Source: Rhodoferax sp. (GTDB lineage Bacteria; Pseudomonadota; Gammaproteobacteria; Burkholderiales; Burkholderiaceae_C). From it: DNA of 64,000 nt. The stretch is taken from assembly GCA_008015235.1 (NCBI GenBank), contig SSFF01000004.1, positions 248,001-312,000 on the forward strand, in the 5' to 3' direction. Shown piece after piece: positions 37,265 through 45,741 of the stretch (positions within the stretch are counted from its first letter, which is position 1; each line of letters starts with the position of its first letter). Below the pieces are notes generated by a model. It was not told the DNA's origin and did not search any database. It worked only from the letters and a program-made list of their open reading frames with translations. The translations under genes were made by a program, and so were the position numbers.

Positions 37265-39618
37265 TGGCGTCCAACTACGATGATGTGCTGAGCCAGTTGC
37301 AGGCAGCTGGCCTGCAGGTGGACAGCCTCGAAATTGGGCGCATGCGGCGCTGCAAGGTCGAGGGCGACCGGGAAAAGCGAGGGTGGTACCACCTTCATGA
37401 GCTGCGGCTGCAGAACGGCCACGATGTGATCGTTGGCAGCTTCGGCGTCTGGCGCGGTGCAGAAAACAATGCCACCAAGGTGGAGCTGCGCAAGACCGAA
37501 CTGAGCCAGGAGCAGGCCGCCGCGCTGCGCAAGCGCCTGGCCGAAGACAAGAAGCGCTCCGAAGCTGCCCGCAAGGCCGATGCTGCCCGCGCTGCAGAGA
37601 AAGCCGCCGCGGCCTGGCGCAAATGTGCAGAGCAGGGCGGTTCGGAATACCTGACTCGCAAGGGTGTGGGTGCCCACGGTGTGCGCTTCAGCCCCCAGGG
37701 CGCCATGGTCATACCCATGCTGGACGTGGCAGGCCGGATCCATGGCCTGCAGATCATCCGCGGTAAGCAGCCTGGGCAGCAGCGCAAGCTGGACAAGGAA
37801 TTCTGGCCTTCGGGCCTCATCAAGAAACACCACTTCCACTTGCTGGGAATGGTCGGCATGGTCACGCCCATCATCCTGGTGGCCGAGGGCTACGCCACCG
37901 CAGCCAGTTTGTATGAGGCAACTGGCCTGCCAGTGGCGGTCGCCTTCGACGCTGGCAACCTGGGCCCGGTGGCCACGGAGCTGCATGGCCGGTACAAGAA
38001 GGCCCGCATCCTGATCTGCGCCGACGACGACGCCTTCAGCGACGGTAACCCCGGCGTCACATGCGCCAGTGCAGCCGCGCTGGAGGTGGGCGGCGCCTAC
38101 GTGGCTCCACGCTTTGCCGACGAAGAAGCCCGCCGGGCGGCGTACGAGTCCAAGGGCCAGAAGATTACTGACTTCAACGACCTCCACCTGGCGGAAGGCC
38201 TGCATGTGGTGCGCGTCCAGATCGAGGCCCGCATCACGGAATTGGGATGGCGGGTGCAAGCCGCGCGCGCCGCCACAAAGCCGCAGGGGGAGGGGGTAGA
38301 GAAAGATCCGCTCAAGCCCATCGAATCCGTCGACGAGCTGCTGGAGCGTTACGCCTTGGTCTATGGCCAGGGTGGCAGCGTGTTCGACCACCAGGAGCAC
38401 ATGCTGCTGGCTCTGAGCGATATGCGCGACGCCTGCCTGCGTCGGGAAGTGCACCGCGCCTGGTGCGAGCATCCTGACAAACAGATCGTGCGGGTGCAGG
38501 AAGTTGGCTTTGACCCTGCTGGCACCGACCCCGAAGTGAAGTGCAACCTGTGGGCGGGCTGGCCCACCACGCCAAAGGCCGGTAAGTGTGAATACCTGCT
38601 CGACCTTCTGCGCTACATGTGCGCTGGCGAGACCAAGAGCGAAGACCTCTACAACTGGGTGCTCAAGTGGATCGCCTACCCCATCCAGCACCCGGGCGCC
38701 AAGATGAAGACCACCCTGGTCATCCATGGCCCCCAGGGAACAGGCAAAAACATGTTCTTCGAGGCCCTCATGGCCATCTATGGCCGCTACGGCCGCGTGA
38801 TCGACCAGTCGGCCATCGAGGACAAGTTCAACGACTGGGCCAGCGGCAAGCTGTTCCTGATCGCCGACGAAGTGGTGGCCCGCAGCGACCTGTACCACGT
38901 CAAGAACAAGCTCAAGGCATTCATCACGGGCGAGTGGATCCGCATCAACCCCAAGAACCGAACCGCCTACGACGAGCGCAACCACGTAAACATGGTGTTC
39001 CTGTCCAACGAGGCCATGCCGGTGGTTCTGGAGGAAGACGACCGCCGCCATGCCGTGATCTGGACCCCTGAAAAGCTCAGCCCGGACTTCTACCAGGGGC
39101 TCATGGCCGAGGTGGCCGCCGGCGGCGTTGCCGCTCTGCACGACTACCTGCTGCACTTGCCCATGGACGATTTCACCAACGGAACCTTGCCGCCCATGAC
39201 CGAGGCCAAGCGTGAGCTCATCCACCTCGGCCTGGACAGCCCCAGCCGCTTCGTCATCGCCTTTGAGCGCGGTGACGTCGACGGATTCCCGGGCCTGAAG
39301 GCGCCGGCGCTGCTCACCCCCTGTCTCAGCCAGGACTTCTACGACCTATACGGCGAGTGGTGCAAGCGCCAAAAGCTCACCGCCCTCAACCAGCCGCGGT
39401 TTATGAACGCAGTCAAGCGCAAGCACAAGGGCTGGACCGACCGCAAGCGCGTTGGCCACTCCACCAACCCGGCCACGGTGCTGCAGCTGCCCGGTGGCAA
39501 TGAATTGCCGCCCGGCCAAAGCGAATCAGATTGGCTGGAGGGCAGGGTGCAAGCCTTCAAGGCCGCGCTCAAGATTTTCCGGCAGCAAACCATGGGTGGA
39601 GGTAGCAGCTATGACTGA
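37264..39618 (+). CDS. P4-type TOPRIM primase-helicase
   Basis: TOPRIM-like LVAEGYATAASLYEATGLPVAVAFDAGNL; helicase LVIHGPQGTGKNMFFEAL. Confidence 0.88.
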   Translation: MASNYDDVLSQLQAAGLQVDSLEIGRMRRCKVEGDREKRGWYHLHELRLQNGHDVIVGSFGVWRGAENNATKVELRKTELSQEQAAALRKRLAEDKKRSEAARKADAARAAEKAAAAWRKCAEQGGSEYLTRKGVGAHGVRFSPQGAMVIPMLDVAGRIHGLQIIRGKQPGQQRKLDKEFWPSGLIKKHHFHLLGMVGMVTPIILVAEGYATAASLYEATGLPVAVAFDAGNLGPVATELHGRYKKARILICADDDAFSDGNPGVTCASAAALEVGGAYVAPRFADEEARRAAYESKGQKITDFNDLHLAEGLHVVRVQIEARITELGWRVQAARAATKPQGEGVEKDPLKPIESVDELLERYALVYGQGGSVFDHQEHMLLALSDMRDACLRREVHRAWCEHPDKQIVRVQEVGFDPAGTDPEVKCNLWAGWPTTPKAGKCEYLLDLLRYMCAGETKSEDLYNWVLKWIAYPIQHPGAKMKTTLVIHGPQGTGKNMFFEALMAIYGRYGRVIDQSAIEDKFNDWASGKLFLIADEVVARSDLYHVKNKLKAFITGEWIRINPKNRTAYDERNHVNMVFLSNEAMPVVLEEDDRRHAVIWTPEKLSPDFYQGLMAEVAAGGVAALHDYLLHLPMDDFTNGTLPPMTEAKRELIHLGLDSPSRFVIAFERGDVDGFPGLKAPALLTPCLSQDFYDLYGEWCKRQKLTALNQPRFMNAVKRKHKGWTDRKRVGHSTNPATVLQLPGGNELPPGQSESDWLEGRVQAFKAALKIFRQQTMGGGSSYD

Positions 39619-39630
39619 AAACGCCGCGTT

Positions 39631-39806
39631 TGTGCAGGGTGTGCAGGGCCATGTGCAGGGGTTTGTGCAGGGTCTTTCACTCTTGTGCAGGGCTGTGCAG
39701 GGTGTTTCCCACTTTCCCGCATGTGCGTGGGCGCGTGCGCGAGGCCCAAGAAACACCGCTGCATTTCGCAAATATTTACCCCTGCACACCCTGCACACCC
39801 TGCACA
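39631..39806. repeat. iteron-like cluster: 6 direct TGTGCAGGG plus 3 inverted CCCTGCACA
   Basis: TGTGCAGGG at 39631, 39640, 39652, 39664, 39684, 39694; CCCTGCACA at 39780, 39789, 39798. Confidence 0.75.
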
Positions 39807-39820
39807 CGCCTTCTAAATCA

Positions 39821-40087
39821 ATGACTTACGAAAAAAATGATGGTGCACAGATGGGTGCACACCATGCACAAGGCCAAAGGACTATCCGCTGCACGGAAGA
39901 AAACGCTGCCCAGATGCAGCAGGCCGTCAAAAACTGGCCTGAACTCCACGCCCTGGTGAAAGACCTGCACGCAGCCAACCTGATCCCCGGCCTGCGCGCC
40001 GTTCAGATCACGCTATCCGGCCCTCCAGAGCATCTGGCCAAGGGGTTGGGTGCGCTCCTGCCTGACAACGGCGCCAAACGCGATTGA
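39821..40087 (+). CDS. hypothetical phage protein (could start at 39611 across the repeats)
   Basis: MTYEKNDGAQMGAHHAQGQRTIRCTEENAAQMQQAVKNWPELHALVKDLHAANLIPGLRA. Confidence 0.5.
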   Translation: MTYEKNDGAQMGAHHAQGQRTIRCTEENAAQMQQAVKNWPELHALVKDLHAANLIPGLRAVQITLSGPPEHLAKGLGALLPDNGAKRD

Positions 40088-40094
40088 GGGCCCC

Positions 40095-40877
40095 ATGAAA
40101 ATCTCTATGCAATTCACCGGCCTCGAAAAGGTCCAGCGTCAGCTGGCCAAGCTCAGCGGACCCCAAGCGGCAGGTGCCTATGCAGCAGCCATCAATGACA
40201 CGGCCTATGAGGTGCGCCGCAAGATGCAGGCAGAGATGGCCGCCGTGTTTGACCGGCCCACCCCTTACATCTTGCGCAGTGTTCGGGTAAATCAGGCAAC
40301 CGCAGTCAACCTGCAGGCCACCATCGAGCCCACCTACTACGGCGGCAAAGGGGTGGACCCGCAAAAAATCCTGAACGCTCAGGCCGACGGTGGCAGCCGC
40401 CGCGACAAGCGCAGCGAGGTGGCCCTGCGCCGTGCCGGCATCCTGCCTTCCGGCTACCAGACAGCCATTCCCGAGACACCCTACCCAGGCAGCGACGACG
40501 GCAATGGGAACCTCAAGGGCAGCTTCCTGGTGCACATCATCAGCTACTTCCAGGCGTTCGGTGAGCAAGGCTACAGGGCCAACATGACCGATCGCACCAA
40601 GTCCAGGCTGCACGCAACCGGCACCAAGGCCATGGCCGCCCGGCGCTACTTTGTCAGCTACGGCAGGCTGCGTGGCAACCGGTCCAGCCACCTGGCGCCC
40701 GGGATCTGGGCTGCCAGCGGCACCCACGGTGTCGACGTCCGCCCGGTGCTGATGTTCGTCAAGGCAGCCCAATACCGCCCGCGTCTGAGCATGGAGCGCA
40801 TCGCCCGCCAGGCCAACGCCAGCGAATACCTGGCCCGCCGGCTGCGCTACCGCATTAAACAGGCGGCAGGGGAGTGA
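40095..40877 (+). CDS. phage minor tail/structural-like protein upstream of terminase
   Basis: MKISMQFTGLEKVQRQLAKLSGPQAAGAYAAAINDTAYEVRRKMQAEMAAVFDRPTPYIL. Confidence 0.65.
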   Translation: MKISMQFTGLEKVQRQLAKLSGPQAAGAYAAAINDTAYEVRRKMQAEMAAVFDRPTPYILRSVRVNQATAVNLQATIEPTYYGGKGVDPQKILNAQADGGSRRDKRSEVALRRAGILPSGYQTAIPETPYPGSDDGNGNLKGSFLVHIISYFQAFGEQGYRANMTDRTKSRLHATGTKAMAARRYFVSYGRLRGNRSSHLAPGIWAASGTHGVDVRPVLMFVKAAQYRPRLSMERIARQANASEYLARRLRYRIKQAAGE

Positions 40878-40879
40878 GC

Positions 40880-41494
40880 ATGTCCACCCCATCCGTTATG
40901 TCCATTCCTGACTTTGGGGCCTACCTGGGCCACGGTCGCACCTACGGCTACCAGCTCCAGAAGGAAGGCCGCCTGGTCATGGCCGACGACGGCGTGAACG
41001 TGCTGGTGGTGCAAAGCGAGGCCCGCGTGCGCGCCACCCAAGACCCCAGCAAGGCGGGTGTGCGCGAGCGCCACGCCAAGAATCGCCGCGCAAAAAATCC
41101 ACAAAATCAGCCTGTAGCCCGCACAGATACTGCGCAAGCAGCTACACAAAACGTAGCGCCGTCGGAGCCACCACCAGAAGACTCCTCCAACACCCAGTAC
41201 GACTTTCAGGGCGCCAAGGCCAAGCGCGAGCACTGGGCGGCCGAGCGTGAGCATGCCCAGTACCTCAAGGAAGCGGGCGAGCTCATGGAGCGCAGTGCCG
41301 TGGTGGCGGCATTTGCCGATGCCGGCGCCACCCTGCGCTCAGGGCTGGAGGCCTGGCAGGTCACCTTGCCACCCCAGCTCGTTGGCCTGGACGAGTCTGC
41401 CATCCGCACCACCCTGGCCGACCAGGTGGAGCGCCTGCTGCACGACCTGGTCGACAAGCTGGGCCGCATGGCTGAACAGGACAAAGCGGCATGA
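40880..41494 (+). CDS. terminase small subunit (Nu1-like)
   Basis: IPDFGAYLGHGRTYGYQLQKEGRLVM; adjacent to TerL with ATGA overlap. Confidence 0.75.
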   Translation: MSTPSVMSIPDFGAYLGHGRTYGYQLQKEGRLVMADDGVNVLVVQSEARVRATQDPSKAGVRERHAKNRRAKNPQNQPVARTDTAQAATQNVAPSEPPPEDSSNTQYDFQGAKAKREHWAAEREHAQYLKEAGELMERSAVVAAFADAGATLRSGLEAWQVTLPPQLVGLDESAIRTTLADQVERLLHDLVDKLGRMAEQDKAA

Positions 41495-43308
41495 GCACCC
41501 CAGCCTACGCATCCCCCCGTGCCCACGGATTTCGCGCCATGGCCCGCGCCTTGGCCCCGCGCAAGCCACTTACCGTCAGCCAGTGGGCAGATGCTGAGCG
41601 CCGCACCAGCTCCAAAGGCAGCGCCGTGGTCGGCCAGTGGGTCACCGACCGTAACCCGCCGTTGCGCGAACCCATGGACTGTATGAGCGCGCGCTCCAGC
41701 GTCCACGACGTGGTGCTCATGTTCCCCATCCAGTTCGGTAAGACTGAAGTGGCAATCAACGCACTGGGCTACGCCATGGACCACGATCCCTGCCCGGTCA
41801 TGGTCTGCTTGCCCGGGGAGGTCAGCCAGCAGAAATGGGTGGCGCAGAAGCTGCAGCCCGCCATCGAGGAAAGCCCGGCAATGAAGCGGGCGCTGACCAG
41901 CGTGTCCAGCCGCGATGCATCCAACACCCGAACCTTCAAGGACTTCGCCGGCGGCCAGCTCTACATAGAGCACGCGGGCTCCCCCAGCCGCCTCAAGTCC
42001 ACCACCGTGCGCAAGCTGCTGGTGGACGAGGTCGACGAGTTCTCTGCCAACCTCACTGGCGGAGACGATCCGCTCGAAATGTTGGAAGGCCGCACCAGCG
42101 CTTTCCCTAGCACCTACCAGCGCCTGTATATCAGCACCCCGCAGATCAAGGGCATCAGCCGCATCGAGCAGCTCTACAACAAAAGCGACCAGCGCCGCTA
42201 CCACGTGCCGTGCCCCCACTGTGACCACCTGCAGCCGCTCATGTGGTCTGGCCTGCACTGGTCTGCCGATGCCAGCCAGGTCTGGTACGTCTGCCAGGAG
42301 TGTGGGGCCCACATCGACGAACACCACAAAACCGCCATGATCGCCGCCGGGCGCTGGGTTCCGGAAAACCCCGGATCCAAGGTGCGCGGTTACCACATCA
42401 ACTGCCTCTACTACCAGTTCGGCCTAGGGCCCCGGTGGATTGACCTGGTCGAACGCTGGCGCGAAGTCCAGAACGACCCGGCCCGCCTCAAGACCTTCGT
42501 CAACGACCGCCTGGCCGAACCCTGGGAAGACGCTGCCATGCGCGCCGTCAAGCACAACGCCATCGCTGACCGGGCCGAAGGCTACGCGCTGCGCACTGCG
42601 CCCGAGGGTGCCCTGGTCGTCACCGCCGGGGTCGATACCCAGGACAACCGCCTGGCGGTGCATCTGGTGGGTTGGGGGCGCAACATGGCGTTCTGGACGC
42701 TCGACTACATCGAGCTGCCCGGCGACCCAGCGGACTCTGCCGTCTGGGCCAGCCTCACCGAGCTGCTAAACACCCCCATCCAGCACGCCAGCGGCGCACT
42801 GCTGCAGGTCAGCGCCTACGCCAATGACATAGGTGGCCACCGTGGAGAGGCCGTCAAAGACTACGTGCGTCAGCGCCGCGTGCGCCGACCCATGGCCATC
42901 CACGGTGCCGTGGCCAATAACGCCCCCGTGCTCAATAAAGGCAAACTCATGGATGTGGATTGGCGCGGCCGCAGCGATAAGCGGGGCGTGCTGGTCTACC
43001 AGGTGGGCACCGTGGCCGCCAAGCACTGGCTCTATGGACGCCTGAGCACCGACGCAGACAAAAGCCCCGACACGCGCCTAACCCATTTCAGCAGTGAGCT
43101 TCCGCCTGAGTTGTTTTCAGGGCTGGTCAGCGAGACCTACAACCCGGCCAAAAACCGCTTCGACAAGCGCCGTGGCGCGCGCAATGAGCCGCTAGACACC
43201 TGGGTCTACGCCTACGCCGCCGCCCACCACCCCGAGCTGCGCCTGCATCGCTTTACCAAGGCGGACTGGGACCGCCTGGAACTCAACATCCAAACCGCAA
43301 ACGACTGA
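41491..43308 (+). CDS. terminase large subunit, GpA family
   Basis: FPIQFGKTEVAINALGYAM; YHVPCPHCDHLQPLMW; TAGVDTQDNRLAVHLVGWG. Confidence 0.93.
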   Translation: MSTPAYASPRAHGFRAMARALAPRKPLTVSQWADAERRTSSKGSAVVGQWVTDRNPPLREPMDCMSARSSVHDVVLMFPIQFGKTEVAINALGYAMDHDPCPVMVCLPGEVSQQKWVAQKLQPAIEESPAMKRALTSVSSRDASNTRTFKDFAGGQLYIEHAGSPSRLKSTTVRKLLVDEVDEFSANLTGGDDPLEMLEGRTSAFPSTYQRLYISTPQIKGISRIEQLYNKSDQRRYHVPCPHCDHLQPLMWSGLHWSADASQVWYVCQECGAHIDEHHKTAMIAAGRWVPENPGSKVRGYHINCLYYQFGLGPRWIDLVERWREVQNDPARLKTFVNDRLAEPWEDAAMRAVKHNAIADRAEGYALRTAPEGALVVTAGVDTQDNRLAVHLVGWGRNMAFWTLDYIELPGDPADSAVWASLTELLNTPIQHASGALLQVSAYANDIGGHRGEAVKDYVRQRRVRRPMAIHGAVANNAPVLNKGKLMDVDWRGRSDKRGVLVYQVGTVAAKHWLYGRLSTDADKSPDTRLTHFSSELPPELFSGLVSETYNPAKNRFDKRRGARNEPLDTWVYAYAAAHHPELRLHRFTKADWDRLELNIQTAND

Positions 43309-43319
43309 AGGGACCCACC

Positions 43320-43562
43320 ATGTTCAAAGGCGACGTCATCCGCAAAGAACGAAAGCCCAGCCAGCCTGCGTCCACCTCCACGGTTGACCAAAACGTTGCA
43401 CAGCAAGAGCCCGACCCACAGCGCATCCCGCCATCCCTGCGCCATTGGGGCCACAAAGACCGCGACCAAACAAACACGGCCCCGCTGGAAAAGCTCCGTG
43501 CTGGCACCAGCTTCGGCGGGGGCCAGGCCGACCACCTGCGCTCCACCTTCAAAGGATTCTGA
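43320..43562 (+). CDS. hypothetical phage protein
   Basis: 80 aa ORF between terL and Mor-like gene. Confidence 0.5.
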   Translation: MFKGDVIRKERKPSQPASTSTVDQNVAQQEPDPQRIPPSLRHWGHKDRDQTNTAPLEKLRAGTSFGGGQADHLRSTFKGF

Positions 43563-43564
43563 CT

Positions 43565-43924
43565 GTGACGGAAACCAGCAAAACCCCCGAGCTCGACACC
43601 CGCCTGCAGGCCGATCCCGACCTGGTCGACCGCATTTTCGAATACATCTTTTCCGACCCGGCCATGGCCCATGCCCTCAAGGCCATGGCGGGTGGTGGCG
43701 AAAAGAAGGTTGGCCAGCTCAAAACGGCGGTGCGGGCGGAGTTTCGCGGCGAAGAGTGTTACATCGCCGGGCGGCCGGCCACCGCGCGTCAGCAAACCGT
43801 CTCGCAGGTGCTCGCACTGTTCAATGGTCGCAACGCTTCTGAGGTGGCCAGGCGCTTGGGCATTGGCCGCGCCACCGTGTACCGCATCATCAAACAGTCC
43901 AGCGCGTCGCGCGGCGGTGGGTAG
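43565..43924 (+). CDS. Mor-like HTH transcriptional activator
   Basis: GTG start; RQQTVSQVLALFNGRNASEVARRLGIGRATVYRIIKQ. Confidence 0.7.
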   Translation: MTETSKTPELDTRLQADPDLVDRIFEYIFSDPAMAHALKAMAGGGEKKVGQLKTAVRAEFRGEECYIAGRPATARQQTVSQVLALFNGRNASEVARRLGIGRATVYRIIKQSSASRGGG

Positions 43925-43936
43925 GGAATCTGGTTT

Positions 43937-43961
43937 GTCTCACGTTTCCTGAACTTGAGAC
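43937..43961. promoter_or_regulatory. 25-bp dyad element, copy 1
   Basis: GTCTCACGTTTCCTGAACTTGAGAC, repeated at 45692. Confidence 0.75.
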
Positions 43962-43987
43962 ACCAAGCCCGCTACTTTACGCGGGCC

Positions 43988-44209
43988 ATGGCCTTCTCCC
44001 AAACCGACCTCGATAACATCAATACCGCCATTGCCACGGGTGAAATGACCGTGGAATTCAATGGCCGGCGCGTCACATACCGCAGCATGGCCGAGCTGGA
44101 GCGGGCCAGATCAATCATAGAAAGCGACATTGCTCGCGCTAGTGCTGCATCCGTAGCTAGGCCCCGCAGTGTTTACCAATTCCGCTTCACCACGGCCCGA
44201 GGAGACTGA
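43988..44209 (+). CDS. gpW-like head-tail joining protein
   Basis: MAFSQTDLDNINTAIATGEMTVEFNGRRVTYRSMAELERARSIIESDI. Confidence 0.8.
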   Translation: MAFSQTDLDNINTAIATGEMTVEFNGRRVTYRSMAELERARSIIESDIARASAASVARPRSVYQFRFTTARGD

Positions 44210-44213
44210 CCGC

Positions 44214-45707
44214 ATGGCCGCCACACCCACACTGCTGGACCGACTCATCGGCCAATTCAGCCCGGGCGCCGGGCTGCGCCGCATGCGAGAGCGGGAACTG
44301 TTGCAGCGTGCCTATGAAGCCGCCAGCCCGCGTGACGGCTGGAAGCCCCGCCGTCCCGGCGCCAGTGCCAACGCTGACCACTTGGCCGACGCTGCCACCA
44401 TTCGTACCAAGGCGCGCAACCTGGTGCAAAACGTCCCCTATATCGCTGGCGGACTGGAAAAGCATGTGGCCAACGTCATAGGCACCGGTATCGTGCCGCG
44501 CAGCCTGGCCACCAACGCCGACGCCATCGACGCACTGTGGTCCGAGTGGGGCCGTGTGGCCGACGCGGATGGTGAGCGAGACATCTACGGGCTCATGGCC
44601 ACGGCCGAAACCGCTATGGAGCAAGATGGTGAAGTCCTTGTGCGCCTGCGCAACCGCCGCCCAGAAGACGGCCTGCCGGTGCCCCTGCAGCTGCAGGTGC
44701 TGGAAATCGACTGGCTCGACTCCAGTAAAAATGGAACTACCAACGGTGGAGGCACCATCATTGGCGGCGTGGAATATGACGTCTTGGGCCGAAAAACTGC
44801 CTATTGGCTCTACCCGCACCACCCAGGCGACCCCCAGGCCAGCCTACGCGGCATGCTGCGCCAGGAGAGTAAGCCCGTTCCGGCAGCCGCCATCCTGCAC
44901 CTGTTCAACCCCAAGCGGCCCGGGCAGGGCAGGGGATTTTCGCGCCTGGCGCCCATCATCAATGCCGCCCGCGACCTGCGTCTGTATGAAGACGCCGAGC
45001 TGCACCGCAAAAACCTGGAAACCCGCCTGGGAGTCATTGTCAGTGGCGATGCTGAGGCCTACAACAATGGACTGGACCCTGAAGAGGTCAAAAAGACAGG
45101 AAATTTGGGAGAGCTTCCTAGTGGTGGAATACTGCAGACTACTCCAGGCGTGAACATCACCACCCTGGAGCCCAAGGCCGCGCCAGGTTACGTGGAATAC
45201 GTTAAACACCACCTGCACCTCATTGCTGCCGGGATGGGCATTACCTACGAAATGCTCAGCGGCGACATGAAGGAGGTCAACTTCAGCAGTGCCCGGGTGG
45301 CCTTGCTGGAATACCGCCGCAGCGTCGAGCACCTGCAGTGGCTCACCCTCATACCCAAGCTGTGCGAACCCATTTGGCGTGCCTTCATCGAGGCTGCCTA
45401 CCTTGCAGGCAAGGTGCGATCCACTGACTACCGTGTCGACTGGTCTACTCCCAAGTGGGACTACGTCAACCCCGAGCAAGACGTCAAGGCTGAACTTGCC
45501 GAAATCTCCGGCGGCCTATCGAGCTACAGCGAAAAACTGCGCCGCCGCGGCTACAAGCCAGACCTGGTTTTTTCAGAGTTGAAGAAAGACCTTGAGCGCC
45601 TGCAAAAAGACGGAACCTTGTCACTTCTGCTAGCCCTGCAGGCCCATGCGGCAGCGCTTGCGGAGCCAGCTACGGCCGCCTCGTCAAAATCGTCTCAGGT
45701 TTCCTGA
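44214..45707 (+). CDS. portal protein (lambda gpB family)
   Basis: NVPYIAGGLEKHVANVIGTGIVPR; MGITYEMLSGDMKEVNFSSARVALLEYRR. Confidence 0.92.
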   Translation: MAATPTLLDRLIGQFSPGAGLRRMRERELLQRAYEAASPRDGWKPRRPGASANADHLADAATIRTKARNLVQNVPYIAGGLEKHVANVIGTGIVPRSLATNADAIDALWSEWGRVADADGERDIYGLMATAETAMEQDGEVLVRLRNRRPEDGLPVPLQLQVLEIDWLDSSKNGTTNGGGTIIGGVEYDVLGRKTAYWLYPHHPGDPQASLRGMLRQESKPVPAAAILHLFNPKRPGQGRGFSRLAPIINAARDLRLYEDAELHRKNLETRLGVIVSGDAEAYNNGLDPEEVKKTGNLGELPSGGILQTTPGVNITTLEPKAAPGYVEYVKHHLHLIAAGMGITYEMLSGDMKEVNFSSARVALLEYRRSVEHLQWLTLIPKLCEPIWRAFIEAAYLAGKVRSTDYRVDWSTPKWDYVNPEQDVKAELAEISGGLSSYSEKLRRRGYKPDLVFSELKKDLERLQKDGTLSLLLALQAHAAALAEPATAASSKSSQVS

Positions 45708-45716
45708 ACTTGAGAC
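45692..45716. promoter_or_regulatory. 25-bp dyad element, copy 2
   Basis: GTCTCAGGTTTCCTGAACTTGAGAC. Confidence 0.75.
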
Positions 45717-45741
45717 AGGCACATGGGCACATTGCGTGCTC

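Noticed and set aside
37258-39225. 655-aa minus-strand ORF
   Set aside because: Antisense shadow of the primase-helicase with typical high-GC shadow composition.
39631-39806. CRISPR array appearance of repeated TGTGCAGGG
   Set aside because: Units are 9 bp with irregular 0-11 bp gaps and an inverted subset; no 28-37 bp repeats, regular spacers or cas genes. Better read as iterons.
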